Below, piece after piece: positions 36,268-46,680 of a DNA stretch of 64,000 bases. Source of the DNA: an uncultured Lachnospiraceae bacterium (GTDB lineage Bacteria; Bacillota; Clostridia; Lachnospirales; Lachnospiraceae); the NCBI GenBank assembly GCA_900542015.1, contig UQLY01000005.1, forward strand, positions 149,146 to 213,145, in the 5' to 3' direction. The translations under genes were made by a program, and so were the position numbers. The notes beneath the pieces are model-generated. The model saw only the letters and a program-made list of their open reading frames with translations, did not search any database and was not told the DNA's origin. The stretch's first letter is position 1, and the number at the start of each line of letters is the position of its first letter.

Positions 36268-36750
36268 ATGAAAGCAGCGATCTATCCTGGAAGTTTTGAC
36301 CCGGTTACTTACGGACATTTGGACGTCATCCGCCGGGCGGCGAATATTTTTGATGAATTAACGGTCAGCGTATTGAATAATGTTGGGAAGTCTGCATTGT
36401 TTTCTGTGGAAGAACGTGTTAAAATGCTAGAAGAAGCCACAAAAGATCTGCCCAATGTAAAGGTGGATTCTTTCAGCGGACTTTTGATCGATTATACAAA
36501 GAAGAAGAATGTCCATGTTGTGATCAGGGGGCTGCGCGCCATTACGGATTTTGAGTATGAGTTACAGATCGCCCAGACCAACCACAAGCTGTCAAACGGC
36601 GAATTGGATACGATGTTTTTGACGACGGCACTGGAATATGCGTATTTAAGCTCCTCCAGCGTGAAGGAGATCGCCTATTTCGGCGGAGACGTTTCGCCCT
36701 GCGTGCCGGATTTTGTAGCAAAGGAGTTATACCGTAAATATCATAAATAA
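36268..36750 (+). CDS. coaD: phosphopantetheine adenylyltransferase
   Basis: 160 residues, exact family length. The nucleotidyltransferase motif TYGH at 14-17 in [13 protein letters not shown], the [12 protein letters not shown] stretch and the late [11 protein letters not shown] motif are all present. Fourth step of coenzyme A synthesis: 4'-phosphopantetheine plus ATP to dephospho-CoA. AAAGGAG precedes the ATG. Confidence 0.96.
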   Translation: MKAAIYPGSFDPVTYGHLDVIRRAANIFDELTVSVLNNVGKSALFSVEERVKMLEEATKDLPNVKVDSFSGLLIDYTKKKNVHVVIRGLRAITDFEYELQIAQTNHKLSNGELDTMFLTTALEYAYLSSSSVKEIAYFGGDVSPCVPDFVAKELYRKYHK

Positions 36751-36768
36751 TTGTGTAAGGAGAGTACT

Positions 36769-37383
36769 ATGAGCAGCAGAATCGAACAACTGATTGATGA
36801 AATTGAAGATTACATTGACAATTGCAAACCCCATCCTTTCAACAACAGTAAAATCATTGTCAATAAAGAGGAAATTGATGAAATGCTGCGCGAGCTTCGC
36901 ATGAAGACGCCGGACGAGATCAAGCGTTACCAGAAGATCATCAGCAATAAAGAAGCGATCTTAAACGACGCCAGGGAAAAGGCGGAGGCGCTGATCAACG
37001 AAGCTACCGTACATACGACGGAACTGATCAACGAGCAGGAAATCATGCGTCAGGCATATGAACAGGCGCAGGAAATCGTAGAGCTCGCTTCCAAACAGGC
37101 GCAGGAAATTCTGGACAACGCCACGATGGAAGCAAACCAGGTAAAAGCGTCTGCGATCCAGTATACGGATGATATGCTCGCCAATGTGGAAAATATTATC
37201 AGCCATTCCATGGACATTTCCGCTGCAAAATACGAAGGTCTGCTGACTTCCCTGACCGATTGCTACAATATCGTGACGGCGAACCGCGCCGAGCTCTATC
37301 CCGTAGAAGCGATGGCGGAAGAAGAGGCGATGGAACAGGAAAGCGAGACGCCGGAGAAAAAGGAAGGGCTTGATATCATCTGA
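36769..37383 (+). CDS. coiled-coil protein, DivIVA/ATPase-stalk-like
   Basis: 204 residues. After a short N-terminal region (residues 1-50, with KPHPFNNSKIIVNKEEIDEMLREL) the body is a long amphipathic helix (about 50-150, EQAQEIVELASKQAQEILDN) of the kind seen in DivIVA-like and F-type ATPase b-subunit-like proteins. A Glu-rich tail ends it. In Clostridia a protein of this type commonly follows coaD. Probably a cytoplasmic scaffold; no activity can be named. ATG 36769 follows TAAGGAGA. Confidence 0.72.
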   Translation: MSSRIEQLIDEIEDYIDNCKPHPFNNSKIIVNKEEIDEMLRELRMKTPDEIKRYQKIISNKEAILNDAREKAEALINEATVHTTELINEQEIMRQAYEQAQEIVELASKQAQEILDNATMEANQVKASAIQYTDDMLANVENIISHSMDISAAKYEGLLTSLTDCYNIVTANRAELYPVEAMAEEEAMEQESETPEKKEGLDII

Positions 37384-37389
37384 TTTTAT

Positions 37390-38346
37390 TCAGATCAGCC
37401 CGTAACAGGCGCACAATAAGATACTTACGATGCTGCACAGGATGATCTTGTGCAGCATATATTTTTGCTTGGAAAGCCCTGTCCCGCCCAGAATATGGAA
37501 AGTCTGCAAATGGCAGGAAATACCGGTAAAAGCGAGGGAAATATGCGCCAGCACAAAGGTACGCAGAGGAGAAAGCCGTAAGCCTTGTATCGCCAGCAAT
37601 CCGCCGGATATTTCCAACAGGTTGTGGAAAAAAGCGCAGACGGCGCCGTTTGCGGGAATAAGTATTTTAGGAATCATAACGAGCAGGTTACAGATAATCA
37701 TATAGCCGCCCAGCATGGCGATCTGTCCCAGCCCGGCGCTGATACTTTCATCCAAAGCGGCAAAAAAAGACTTTTTAGGTTCTTCGGCGGCGGATGCGGC
37801 GGTCGGTCTGCGGGATACGGACGGACCGGGAAGCCGCCTGTAAACCGTATTTCGCAGCAAAAAGCCATACAAAAGCGGAACGGCATACATAAAAAGCAAT
37901 CCGAGGTACAGCGGAATGTCCGTATAGATTTTGTTGTAGACAAAGGATAAAAAGTAAACGGGACCGATATTATTGACAAAGGAGAGGAGAAATTCCGCTT
38001 CCTCTTTGGAAATTTTTCCTTTTTCATATTCCATGGATGCGGTTTTTGCCCCCATGGGAAAGCCGCAGAGAAAGCCCATGACGAGGACGTAGACGCCCGC
38101 GTCGCTGATGCGGTAGATCCTTTTTAAAATGCCGGAAACGGGCTTTACCAGCAGTTCGTCCAGATTCAACTGAATTAACATCGAAGAAAGAATCATAAAG
38201 GGGAGCAGGGACGGAATCATCTGCTCGAACCAGACGCTTAACCCCAGATAGGCATAGTGCTTCGCCGTATCTGAAAAGCGAAGGATAAAAATAAGAAGGA
38301 TTCCGAACAGAACGGTCAGTATGAGGTTTTTTCTAAAATTTTTCAT
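37390..38346 (-). CDS. ylbJ: sporulation integral membrane protein YlbJ-like
   Basis: 318 residues with about eight membrane helices and two nucleoside-recognition (Gate) type repeats: FEQMIPSLLPFMILSS and MGFLCGFPMGAKTA, then SFVNNIGPVYFLSFV. YlbJ is needed for spore cortex formation in Bacillus, where it also neighbours coaD. Start taken at 38346 (MKNFRKN, CGGGTG upstream); a longer start at 38409 adds 21 residues. It converges on the coiled-coil gene with 6 bases between stops. Confidence 0.82.
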   Translation of the reverse strand: MKNFRKNLILTVLFGILLIFILRFSDTAKHYAYLGLSVWFEQMIPSLLPFMILSSMLIQLNLDELLVKPVSGILKRIYRISDAGVYVLVMGFLCGFPMGAKTASMEYEKGKISKEEAEFLLSFVNNIGPVYFLSFVYNKIYTDIPLYLGLLFMYAVPLLYGFLLRNTVYRRLPGPSVSRRPTAASAAEEPKKSFFAALDESISAGLGQIAMLGGYMIICNLLVMIPKILIPANGAVCAFFHNLLEISGGLLAIQGLRLSPLRTFVLAHISLAFTGISCHLQTFHILGGTGLSKQKYMLHKIILCSIVSILLCACYGLI

Positions 38347-38423
38347 AAAAACACCCGTGCACCCGCAAAATAGTGTATACTTAAACATATTAAAAAATTT
38401 TGATTTCATGCAGGAAAAGGCTT

Positions 38424-39131
38424 ATGCGTCTGGAAAAATATTTATCTGATTGCGGGATCGGGACCCGCAGCGAATGTAAAGCATATATCCGGCAGGGATT
38501 GATTCAGGTCAATAAAGAAACGGTAAAAAACGGCGCCATGCAGGTATCCGAAGAGGATTGCGTTTCGTTTCGGGGCGAGCCGCTGACGCTTTGCCGGGGA
38601 TTGTATCTGATGTTTTATAAACCGTCCGGCTGTATCTGCGCCACAAAGGATGAGACGCAGAAAACGGTATTGGATTATTTTCCGAAGGAGCTTTCAAAAC
38701 GGCTGTTGATCGCGGGAAGGCTGGATAAGGATACCGAAGGGCTGTTATTTCTGACCGACGACGGCGCTTTTGTGCACCGCCTCATGTCGCCCAAAAAGCA
38801 TGTGGATAAGACCTATTATTTCCGCGCATGCGGGCGCCTTTTGGAGGACGCGCCCCGGCGGGTGGAAGAAGGCGTTGATATCGGCGACGAGAAACCGACG
38901 AAGCCCGGCAGACTGGAGCAGGTTTCGGTCAGGGAAGGGGCTGTCACGGAAGGATACCTCACCGTCAGCGAGGGCAGATACCACCAGGTCAAACGGATGA
39001 TTCACGCTTTGGGCTGCGAGGTTTTTTATTTAAAGCGTCTTTGCATCGGAACCGTATCTTTGGATGAGACGTTAAAGCCCGGGGAATACCGGTCGCTGAC
39101 AGAGGAAGAATATCAGCGGCTTATCAAATAA
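38424..39131 (+). CDS. RsuA-family pseudouridine synthase
   Basis: 235 residues. N-terminal S4 RNA-binding domain (MRLEKYLSDCGIGTRSECKA) and catalytic domain with GRLDKDTEGLLFLTDDG, where the Asp is the nucleophile, and GRYHQVKRM. It modifies a uridine in rRNA, 16S U516-type by family. AGGAAAAGG lies 3 bases before ATG 38424, which decides against TTG 38400. Divergent from ylbJ; a TATACT at 38376-38381 may be its -10. Confidence 0.9.
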   Translation: MRLEKYLSDCGIGTRSECKAYIRQGLIQVNKETVKNGAMQVSEEDCVSFRGEPLTLCRGLYLMFYKPSGCICATKDETQKTVLDYFPKELSKRLLIAGRLDKDTEGLLFLTDDGAFVHRLMSPKKHVDKTYYFRACGRLLEDAPRRVEEGVDIGDEKPTKPGRLEQVSVREGAVTEGYLTVSEGRYHQVKRMIHALGCEVFYLKRLCIGTVSLDETLKPGEYRSLTEEEYQRLIK

Positions 39132-39161
39132 AACGCTAGGAAATGAAGGCAGGAAACGGTT

Positions 39162-41078
39162 ATGTCATTTTTGCCAATCAGCAGAGAGGATTGTAAGGCA
39201 AGGGGAATTGAACAGTTGGATTTTGTCTATGTGATCGGAGACGCTTACGTGGATCATCCTTCCTTCGGGCACGCCATCATCAGCCGTGTGCTGGAAGCCT
39301 ACGGCTATACCGTAGGGATCATTTCCCAGCCGGACTGGAAAGATCCGGACAGCATTACGGTGCTGGGAGAGCCGCGCCTGGGCTTTTTGGTCAGCGGCGG
39401 CAATATGGATTCCATGGTAAACCACTATTATGTCAGCAAAAAACGCAGACCTTCAGACGCCTATACGCCCGGCGGCGTTATGGGAAAGAGACCGGATCAC
39501 GCGGTTGTGGTATACAGCAACCTGATCCGGCAGCGGTACAAGCATACGCCGATTATCCTGGGCGGCATCGAGGCGAGTCTGCGGAGAATGGCGCATTACG
39601 ATTACTGGTCCGATTCTTTTAAACGTTCCGTTTTATTGGACAGCGGCGCCGATTTGATTTCTTACGGAATGGGTGAAAAGTCTATCGTAGAAATTGCGGA
39701 CGCGTTAAACAGCGGCATCGATGTGCGGGACCTGACCTTTATCCGGGGTACCGTATATAAGGCGAGAACCGCCGGGCAGGCGGAAGACGCGATCATCCTT
39801 CCTTCTTATGCCCGGATGCTTGCCGATAAAAAGGAGTATGCCAGATCCTTTCTGACGCAGTATCAGAATACCGATCCTTTCAGCGCGAAACCCCTTGTGG
39901 AAGAATACGACCACGGCGTATATGTGATACAAAATCCGCCTTCCATGCCCCTGTCCGTCATGGAAATGGACGATATTTATGATTTGCCCTATATGCGGAC
40001 CTACCATCCTTCTTATAAAAAGGCGGGCGGGGTTCCCGCAGTTTCGGAAGTCCAGTTTTCCCTGATCAGCAACAGAGGGTGCTTCGGCGGCTGCAGCTTC
40101 TGTGCCCTGACGTTTCACCAGGGGCGGATCGTACAGGTCAGGAGCCACGAATCGATCCTGAAGGAAGCAGAAAAGATGACGGAGGACCCGGACTTTAAGG
40201 GGTATATCCATGATGTGGGAGGACCTACGGCAAATTTCAGGGCGCCCGCGTGTCAAAAACAGTTGGAAAAGGGCGTATGTACCAACAGACAGTGCCTGTT
40301 TCCGAAGCCGTGCCCCAATTTAAGAGCGGATCACAGCGATTATGTGAGCCTTTTGCGGAAACTGCGAAAGCTCCCCGGAGTAAAAAAAGTCTTTATCCGC
40401 TCGGGAATCCGTTTTGATTACCTGCTTTGCGATAAGGACGACACTTTTTTCCACGAGTTGTTGAAATACCATGTGAGCGGACAGTTAAAGGTCGCTCCCG
40501 AGCATATTTGCGACGCGGTGCTTACCAGAATGGGAAAGCCCGAAAATGCGGTATACGAGCGGTTTATCCGCAAATACGAGGACTACAACCGAAAAATCGG
40601 CAAAAAACAATATGTGGTGCCCTATCTGATGTCGTCCCATCCGGGCTCTACCTTGAAAGAAGCCGTTGCTTTGGCGGAATATATCCGGGATCTCGGTTAT
40701 ATGCCCCAGCAGGTGCAGGATTTTTATCCGACGCCTTCCACCATGTCGACGGTCATGTACTATACGGGAATCGATCCGCGGGATATGCAGCCGGTTTATG
40801 TGGTAAAAAATCCCCATGAAAAGGCAATGCAGCGCGCGCTGATCCAATACCGCGACCCGAAAAATTACGAATTGGTCAAAGAAGCGCTGTACCTTTCCCA
40901 CAGAGAGGATTTGATCGGGTTCGGACCGAAATGTCTGATCCCGCCAAGACCGCTCGGCAATCAGGGCGGCGTAAACAAGGGCGCAAATAAAAACGGCAGA
41001 CAAAATAAGAAACAAAAAAGCGGACAAAACAGCAAAGGAAACAATAATCAGAACAGAAAGGGCAGACGGAAATCATGA
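39162..41078 (+). CDS. YgiQ family radical SAM protein
   Basis: 638 residues. N-terminal YgiQ domain ([24 protein letters not shown]), radical SAM cluster motif CFGGCSFC at about 307-314 (Cx3Cx2C), [13 protein letters not shown], and a C-terminal Lys/Asn/Gln-rich tail of about 30 residues (residues 605-638) that is probably disordered and may bind RNA. Function of the family is unknown. The stop overlaps the SDR start by 4 bases (ATGA). Confidence 0.92.
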   Translation: MSFLPISREDCKARGIEQLDFVYVIGDAYVDHPSFGHAIISRVLEAYGYTVGIISQPDWKDPDSITVLGEPRLGFLVSGGNMDSMVNHYYVSKKRRPSDAYTPGGVMGKRPDHAVVVYSNLIRQRYKHTPIILGGIEASLRRMAHYDYWSDSFKRSVLLDSGADLISYGMGEKSIVEIADALNSGIDVRDLTFIRGTVYKARTAGQAEDAIILPSYARMLADKKEYARSFLTQYQNTDPFSAKPLVEEYDHGVYVIQNPPSMPLSVMEMDDIYDLPYMRTYHPSYKKAGGVPAVSEVQFSLISNRGCFGGCSFCALTFHQGRIVQVRSHESILKEAEKMTEDPDFKGYIHDVGGPTANFRAPACQKQLEKGVCTNRQCLFPKPCPNLRADHSDYVSLLRKLRKLPGVKKVFIRSGIRFDYLLCDKDDTFFHELLKYHVSGQLKVAPEHICDAVLTRMGKPENAVYERFIRKYEDYNRKIGKKQYVVPYLMSSHPGSTLKEAVALAEYIRDLGYMPQQVQDFYPTPSTMSTVMYYTGIDPRDMQPVYVVKNPHEKAMQRALIQYRDPKNYELVKEALYLSHREDLIGFGPKCLIPPRPLGNQGGVNKGANKNGRQNKKQKSGQNSKGNNNQNRKGRRKS

Positions 41079-41830
41079 AAATAGCAATTGTAACAGGAGC
41101 TTCAAGCGGAATGGGAAAAGAGTTTGCGATTCAACTGGACCGCGCATGTAACGATCTGGATCAGATCTGGGTTATTTCCAGAACGGTCGGTCAGACGGAT
41201 TTTCCCGATACTAAGGCAGAACTGGTAAGGCTTGCGCTGGATCTTACAAAGGAAGAGGCGGTCGGTGCGCTGCAGGAGCGCCTGAGAGAGGAACAGCCGA
41301 AAATAAAAGTGCTGGTAAACAGTGCGGGCTTTGGAAAGATGGGAAAATTTGAAGAGATTCCCCTTCAGATGCAGACAGAAATGATGGAGTGCAATACGGT
41401 TGCGCTGATGAAAATGTGCCACATCTGCATTCCTTATATGGTAAAGGGCGGCTATATCATCAATATGGCAAGCGTAGCGGCGTTCCTTCCCCAGATGCGT
41501 TTTGCGGTCTATGCGGCGTCCAAATCCTTTGTGCTTTCTTTTTCCAGGGCGCTTCATTATGAATTAAAGGACCGGAAAATCAGCGTGACGGCGGTCTGTC
41601 CCGGACCGGTAAAAACGGCGTTTTTTGATATTGCCGAGAAAACGGGATATACGCTGAAACTGAAAAAATATTTTATGGTCAAACCGGAAAAGGTCGTTGC
41701 CTATGCGCTGCAATGTGCAAAGGAGCGCAGACAGGTTTCCGTTTACAGTATTCCCATGAAAGGGATGCGCCTGTTGACAAAGGCTGTCCCCCACAGTCTG
41801 ATTTTGGAAATCTATGATAAAATGGTATGA
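41075..41830 (+). CDS. short-chain dehydrogenase/reductase
   Basis: 251 residues. [10 protein letters not shown] at 7-16 binds NAD(P), NSAG near 86-89, and catalytic Tyr/Lys in YAASK near 148-152; the active-site Ser is in MASVAAF. Classical SDR fold with a C-terminal extension ([21 protein letters not shown]) of the DltE/YqjQ type. Substrate unknown. Coupled to ygiQ by overlap. Confidence 0.88.
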   Translation: MKIAIVTGASSGMGKEFAIQLDRACNDLDQIWVISRTVGQTDFPDTKAELVRLALDLTKEEAVGALQERLREEQPKIKVLVNSAGFGKMGKFEEIPLQMQTEMMECNTVALMKMCHICIPYMVKGGYIINMASVAAFLPQMRFAVYAASKSFVLSFSRALHYELKDRKISVTAVCPGPVKTAFFDIAEKTGYTLKLKKYFMVKPEKVVAYALQCAKERRQVSVYSIPMKGMRLLTKAVPHSLILEIYDKMV

Positions 41831-41844
41831 AAGGAACGATAAGA

Positions 41845-42411
41845 ATGAAAAAGAAATACAAACAGGGAGATTATGAATACTATAATCACAAAAGAAATAT
41901 GGAAATTTTGAAAACGATTATTTATTTTGCGGTTTCTATTTCCCTGCTGATAGCCGGTTATGCCGCTACAAAAACAAAAGCGAACCTGCTGACCATTGTG
42001 GCGGTATTAGGTCTGCTTCCCGCAAGCAAAAGCTGTGTCAGCATGATTATGTACGTGCGCTACCACGGGTGCAGTACCGGGAATCACGAGCTTTTAAAAG
42101 ATACCTTAAGCAATTTTCTCAATGCTTACGGGCTGGTGTTTACTTCCTATAAAAAAACCTATGAGGTGGCGGGCTGTATTGTGAAAAACGGCTATATTTA
42201 CGGATATCTGACCAATCATCAGGATATGCACGAGGATCTGGAGTCCCACATCGACGGAATTGTAAAGCGCAACGGCTATAAGGCGACCATCGCCATGTAC
42301 ACGGACCCCCAGGAATTTATCAACCGCTGCAATCAGATCAGGGATAAGGAAGACGAGGACCGGGAAAACGATGAAAAACTGATGGAACTGCTTCATCAGA
42401 TTTCCCTTTAA
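41845..42411 (+). CDS. two-TM hypothetical protein, 188 aa
   Basis: No family recognised. A basic start (MKKKYKQGDYEYYNHKRN), two membrane helices (about 24-42 and 47-67) and a soluble C-terminal domain (about 75-188) with charged helices at the end (RDKEDEDRENDEKLMELLHQ). Between an SDR and an RluA gene, 6 bases before the latter, so part of one operon. ATG 41845 is favoured over 41827, which overlaps the SDR stop. Confidence 0.78.
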   Translation: MKKKYKQGDYEYYNHKRNMEILKTIIYFAVSISLLIAGYAATKTKANLLTIVAVLGLLPASKSCVSMIMYVRYHGCSTGNHELLKDTLSNFLNAYGLVFTSYKKTYEVAGCIVKNGYIYGYLTNHQDMHEDLESHIDGIVKRNGYKATIAMYTDPQEFINRCNQIRDKEDEDRENDEKLMELLHQISL

Positions 42412-42417
42412 AGCCAT

Positions 42418-43482
42418 ATGAAAGAGTTTGTGATCGCGCCTAACGAGGCGGGACAAAGATTTGATAAATATTTAAAAAAGCTGCTTCCCGGGGCATCCGC
42501 AGGCTTTGTGTTTAAAATGCTGCGAAAGAAAAATATTGTTTTAAACGGAAAAAAAGCAGCGGGCAATGAAATGTTATCCGTCGGAGATCAGGTCAGGCTG
42601 TTTTTAGCCGATGAAACCTTTGAAAAGTTTGCGGCGGGACAAACGAAGGGCGGGAAAGCTTTATATGTTCCTTATTCCAAAACTGCACTTGCGGCTTTGC
42701 ATCTGGAAATCGTCTACGAGGACGAAGCTATCCTGATTTTTAACAAACCCGCCGGAATGTTGTCCCAAAAATCCGCAATAACCGATGTGTCCGTCAATGA
42801 ATACCTGATCGGATACCTGCTGTTCCAAAAGGAACTGTCAAAGGAAGAGTTAAAGACCTTTCGCCCTTCCGCCGCTAACCGTCTGGACCGAAACACTTCG
42901 GGGCTGATCCTGTGCGGAAAAAGTCTGGCGGGACTGCAATATTTGTCCGAAATCATTAAAAACAGGACCCTTGAAAAATATTATTGCTGCATTGTGGAAG
43001 GAAAGCTGGAAAAGGAACTTTTGATAGAAGGATACCTCTCAAAGGACCCTGATCAAAACCGGGTCTTTATATCGGACCGGGCGCCGGAAGGAAAAGACGC
43101 CTCTTTTATCAAAACGGGTATTAACCCAATTGGTCAATACATGTGGCGGGGACAGTCCTTTACGGAACTGTCGGTGCATCTGATAACCGGAAAACCCCAT
43201 CAGATCCGCGCTCATTTGGCTTCCATCGGGCATCCGATTGTCGGCGATCCGAAGTATGGAAGGGGGAAAGAGAGCGCTCCCGGTCAGGGAACGGTCAGCG
43301 GCGGGCAAAGCGCGTTGGAGAAAAAATGTCATGTAAAAAGGCAGCTTCTTCATTCCCGCACCGTGATTTTTCCCGAAACGGAGGGAGCCTTTGCTTATAT
43401 GAGCGGGAAGCGGATAACGGCGGCTTTTTCGCCGGATTATGAAAAGGTACGAAAGGAATTGCAGCATGGGAACGTGGAATAG
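42418..43482 (+). CDS. RluA-family pseudouridine synthase
   Basis: 354 residues. S4 domain (RFDKYLKKLLPGAS, with LNGKKAAGNEMLSVGDQVRL), then the catalytic core with AANRLDRNTSGLIL (nucleophilic Asp) and TGKPHQIRAHLASIGHPIVGD. Resembles RluC/RluD type enzymes acting on 23S rRNA. An insertion rich in Gly/Ser (about 275-295, near KYGRGKESAPGQG) interrupts the region after the last motif. The 3' end overlaps recU by 17 bases. Confidence 0.88.
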   Translation: MKEFVIAPNEAGQRFDKYLKKLLPGASAGFVFKMLRKKNIVLNGKKAAGNEMLSVGDQVRLFLADETFEKFAAGQTKGGKALYVPYSKTALAALHLEIVYEDEAILIFNKPAGMLSQKSAITDVSVNEYLIGYLLFQKELSKEELKTFRPSAANRLDRNTSGLILCGKSLAGLQYLSEIIKNRTLEKYYCCIVEGKLEKELLIEGYLSKDPDQNRVFISDRAPEGKDASFIKTGINPIGQYMWRGQSFTELSVHLITGKPHQIRAHLASIGHPIVGDPKYGRGKESAPGQGTVSGGQSALEKKCHVKRQLLHSRTVIFPETEGAFAYMSGKRITAAFSPDYEKVRKELQHGNVE

Positions 43483-44005
43483 CCGGGGCTTACGAGGGTC
43501 CACCCTGGAGGATCTGATTAACCGGACCAATGAAAAATACAGAGAAAGCGGGCTGGCGTTGATTCAAAAGGTTCCGACCCCCATAACGCCGATGAAAATC
43601 GAGCAGGAGACCAGACATATTACCCTTGCCTACTTCGACCAGAAATCCACGGTGGATTATATCGGAGCCGTACAGGGGATACCGGTCTGCTTTGATGCGA
43701 AGGAATGCGCGGTGGATACCTTTTCGCTGCAAAACATTCACGAACATCAGGTGTTGTTTATGCAGGATTTTGAACGCCAGGACGGAATCGCCTTCTTCCT
43801 TTTGCATTTTACCCACAGGGACTGCCTGTATTATCTGTCTTTCCGTCAGATGATGACCTTTTGGAACAGGGCGAAGGAGGGCGGCAGAAAAAGCTTCCGC
43901 TTTGACGAACTGGATCAGTCTTATATCTTTCACGGAAAGTCCGGGCTGCTTGTGCCATATCTGGATATGCTGCAAAAGGATTTAAATGAAAGAGACGGCG
44001 GTTGA
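43466..44005 (+). CDS. recU: Holliday junction resolvase RecU
   Basis: 179 residues. RecU hallmarks: NSRGLRGSTLEDLINRTN (N-terminal RGxxLE), STVDYIGAVQGIPVCFDAKE (catalytic Asp and the D/E-x-K motif), QNIHEHQVLFMQDF, and GRKSFRFDEL. It cuts four-way junctions, taking the role of RuvC; ruvAB lie at 15-17 kb. ATG 43466 follows GAAAGGAA. The hisZ promoter -35 starts within its stop codon. Confidence 0.9.
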   Translation: MGTWNSRGLRGSTLEDLINRTNEKYRESGLALIQKVPTPITPMKIEQETRHITLAYFDQKSTVDYIGAVQGIPVCFDAKECAVDTFSLQNIHEHQVLFMQDFERQDGIAFFLLHFTHRDCLYYLSFRQMMTFWNRAKEGGRKSFRFDELDQSYIFHGKSGLLVPYLDMLQKDLNERDGG

Positions 44006-44030
44006 CAAAGGAAGCGCTTTCCTGTATACT
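44002..44030 (+). promoter_or_regulatory. strong promoter of the his operon
   Basis: Perfect TTGACA (44002-44007), 17 bases, TATACT (44025-44030). Confidence 0.8.
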
Positions 44031-44064
44031 GTCGATAGTTTGGTTTGCTAATACGCTACCATAT

Positions 44065-44090
44065 TATCACTTTAATTTGTTAAAGTGATA
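44065..44090 (+). promoter_or_regulatory. perfect inverted repeat in the his leader
   Basis: TATCACTTTAA (44065-44075) and TTAAAGTGATA (44080-44090), 11 bp perfect with a 4-base loop, about 30 bases after the transcription start and 39 before the hisZ ATG. No T-run follows, so it is not a terminator. Operator or mRNA structure; the protein or signal is unknown. Confidence 0.6.
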
Positions 44091-44128
44091 TGCCGGGATA
44101 TAATAAACACTAAGTTTTGGAGGATATT

Positions 44129-45343
44129 ATGAGAAGATTTGTACATACGCCGGAGGGCGTCAGGGATATTTACGGTACGGAATGCCGGCAGAAAAGGAAG
44201 GTTCAGGAGTTGATCCATGAAACCTTTTCCGGCTTCGGTTATGAGGATATCGAAACGCCTACTTTTGAATATTTCGATGTGTTCGGACGGGAAATCGGCA
44301 CCACGCCCAGCAAGGAACTGTATAAGTTTTTTGATAAAGAAGGCAATACGCTGGTATTAAGACCGGATTTTACCCCTTCCGTGGGCAGATGCGCCGCAAA
44401 ATATTTTATGGAACAATCCGTTCCCGTCAGACTGACTTATCTGGGAAATACGTTTACCAATACCTCCAATCTGCAGGGAAAATTAAAGGAAGTTACCCAG
44501 ATGGGCGTAGAGCTGATCGGCGACGCGTCGGTTATGGCGGATGCGGAAACGGTACATCTTGCCGTCTCTGCGCTAAAGGCTTCGGGGCTGAAGGAATTTC
44601 AGGTCAGCGTCGGCGAAATCGGCTTTTTTAAGGGAATTTGCGAGGAAGCGGCGCTGGACGAAGAAACCGAACTGAATTTAAGAGAATTTATATCCAATAA
44701 AAATTATTTTGGAGCGGAGGAGCTGTTGGCGGGCAACCGTAAGCTGGAACCGGAAAAAATTGAAGCCTTTTTGAAAATTACCGAGTTATTCGGCTCTTAC
44801 GAAGTGTTGGAGGAAGCAAAGGAGCTTGTCAACAATGAGCGCAGCAGACAGGCGGTTACCCGCCTGCAAAAGCTCTACGAACTGTTAAAGCTTTACGGGG
44901 ATGAAAAATATGTCTCCTTTGATCTGGGGCTGGTCAGCAAATATCATTATTATACGGGCATTATTTTTAAGGGATATACCTACGGCGTCGGCGATGCAAT
45001 CGTCACGGGCGGACGTTACGACAGTCTGTTGTCTTACTTTGGCAAGGACGCGGCGTCCATCGGCTTTGTGATCAACGTGGATTGGCTGATGCAGGCGCTT
45101 TCCTCCAGAAAGCTGTTGCCTTCTGTTCCTTTGGATATGACCCTGGTGCTCTATGACGAGGACGCCGTGGCGGAAGCGATCCGGTATGCTAACGAATGCC
45201 GCAAAATGGGAGGACGCTGCAAATTATTAAAGGCGGACGGAGACTGCGACGACCGTATGTATGCCCAAAACGCAAAAGAAAACGGGTTAAAGGCGGTTAT
45301 CAAAATAACCGCAAAAGGGATAAAGAAACTGTACGAAGCATAG
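44129..45343 (+). CDS. hisZ: ATP phosphoribosyltransferase regulatory subunit
   Basis: 404 residues, class II HisRS-like catalytic fold without the anticodon domain: [44 protein letters not shown] and [20 protein letters not shown]. It activates the short HisG. ATG 44129, 6 bases after TTGGAGG, is chosen over TTG 44117. First gene of the operon; a true HisRS is excluded because the C-terminal domain is missing and the signature is altered. Confidence 0.92.
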   Translation: MRRFVHTPEGVRDIYGTECRQKRKVQELIHETFSGFGYEDIETPTFEYFDVFGREIGTTPSKELYKFFDKEGNTLVLRPDFTPSVGRCAAKYFMEQSVPVRLTYLGNTFTNTSNLQGKLKEVTQMGVELIGDASVMADAETVHLAVSALKASGLKEFQVSVGEIGFFKGICEEAALDEETELNLREFISNKNYFGAEELLAGNRKLEPEKIEAFLKITELFGSYEVLEEAKELVNNERSRQAVTRLQKLYELLKLYGDEKYVSFDLGLVSKYHYYTGIIFKGYTYGVGDAIVTGGRYDSLLSYFGKDAASIGFVINVDWLMQALSSRKLLPSVPLDMTLVLYDEDAVAEAIRYANECRKMGGRCKLLKADGDCDDRMYAQNAKENGLKAVIKITAKGIKKLYEA

Positions 45344-45356
45344 GAGACATGGTAAA

Positions 45357-46022
45357 ATGAGTGAGGATATGAGATATATTACCTTTGCCTTGGGAAAAGG
45401 CAGGCTTGCCAAAATGACGCTGGAGCTTTTGGAAGAAATCGGCATTACCTGTGAGGAAATGAAGGATAAGGACACGCGCAAGCTGATCTTTGTCAATGAG
45501 GAAATGAAATTTAAGTTTTTCCTCGCAAAAGGTCCGGACGTTCCTACCTATGTGGAGTACGGAGCCGCCGATATCGGCATTGTGGGAAAGGATACGCTGT
45601 TAGAGGAAGGCAGACGCGCCTACGAGGTGCTGGATCTGGGGTTTGGCAAATGCCGCATGTGCGTATGCGGACCGGAAAGCGCAAGGGAACTTTTGCAGCA
45701 TCATGAAATGATCCGCGTGGCAAGCAAATATCCCAAGATTGCCAAGGACTATTTTTACAACAAAAAACATCAGACCGTGGATATTATCAAATTAAACGGT
45801 TCGGTGGAACTGGGACCTATCGTAGGGCTTTCCGACGTGATCGTGGATATTGTGGAAACCGGATCTACCTTAAAGGAAAACGGGCTCGTGGTTTTGGAAG
45901 AAATCTGTCCCCTGTCCGCGAGAATGATCGTCAATCAGGTCAGCATGAAAATGGAATCGGAACGCATCAAAAAGCTGATTCGCCAGTTGAAGGAGCGCCT
46001 GCAGGAAGCGCGCGACGACTGA
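45357..46022 (+). CDS. hisG: ATP phosphoribosyltransferase, short form
   Basis: 221 residues, lacking the C-terminal regulatory domain, hence dependent on HisZ. Motifs: [36 protein letters not shown], and the PRPP loop [14 protein letters not shown]. It joins ATP and PRPP, the first histidine step. Starts 13 bases after hisZ. Confidence 0.93.
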   Translation: MSEDMRYITFALGKGRLAKMTLELLEEIGITCEEMKDKDTRKLIFVNEEMKFKFFLAKGPDVPTYVEYGAADIGIVGKDTLLEEGRRAYEVLDLGFGKCRMCVCGPESARELLQHHEMIRVASKYPKIAKDYFYNKKHQTVDIIKLNGSVELGPIVGLSDVIVDIVETGSTLKENGLVVLEEICPLSARMIVNQVSMKMESERIKKLIRQLKERLQEARDD

Positions 46023-46056
46023 GACATGAAATAAATACAGGAATGAGGGAAAAGAA

Positions 46057-46647
46057 TTGGGAAGAAAAGCAGAAATAACGAGGAAAACATCGGAAACGGA
46101 TATTTCCATGACGCTGGACCTGGACGGAAGCGGCAGCGCAAAGGTAAAGACCGGCGTCGGTTTTTTGGATCATATGTTTACAGGCTTTGCAAAGCACGGC
46201 TACTTTGATCTGGATTTAAAGGCGACGGGCGATCTGGAGGTAGACGCGCACCACACCGTGGAAGACTGCGGCATCGTTTTGGGGACGGCAATCGCCAAAG
46301 CGGTCGGGGACAAAAAGGGCATTAACCGTTACGGGTTCTTTGTACTTCCCATGGACGAAGCGCTGGTCTTATGCGCTGTGGATTTATGCGGCAGACCTTA
46401 TTTTTCCATGGACGCGCGGTTTCAGGGAGAATTTGTCGGCGATATGGACACCCAGCTCGTAAAAGAGTTTTTCTATGCCGTTTCCTACAGCAGCGGTATG
46501 AACCTCCATATCAGAGTGTTAGCGGGAGAAAACGATCATCATATCATAGAGGCGATGTTTAAAGCGTTCGCAAAGGCACTGGATATGGCGACGTCCATAG
46601 AACCCAGATGCACGGGCGTGCCCAGCACCAAGGGTTCCCTTACCTGA
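46057..46647 (+). CDS. hisB: imidazoleglycerol-phosphate dehydratase
   Basis: 196 residues, monofunctional. The two half-motifs GFLDHMFTGFAKHG and DAHHTVEDCGI, and later the second metal-binding set near DHHIIEAMFKAFA, bind manganese. It converts imidazoleglycerol phosphate to imidazoleacetol phosphate. TTG start, with TGAGGGA 8 bases upstream. Confidence 0.94.
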   Translation: MGRKAEITRKTSETDISMTLDLDGSGSAKVKTGVGFLDHMFTGFAKHGYFDLDLKATGDLEVDAHHTVEDCGIVLGTAIAKAVGDKKGINRYGFFVLPMDEALVLCAVDLCGRPYFSMDARFQGEFVGDMDTQLVKEFFYAVSYSSGMNLHIRVLAGENDHHIIEAMFKAFAKALDMATSIEPRCTGVPSTKGSLT

Positions 46648-46680
46648 GAAAAAAGATTTTAACTAAACGGAGACAGAACA

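Noticed and set aside
44065..44090. Leader palindrome as an intrinsic terminator
   Set aside because: It is followed by TGCCGGG, not a T run.
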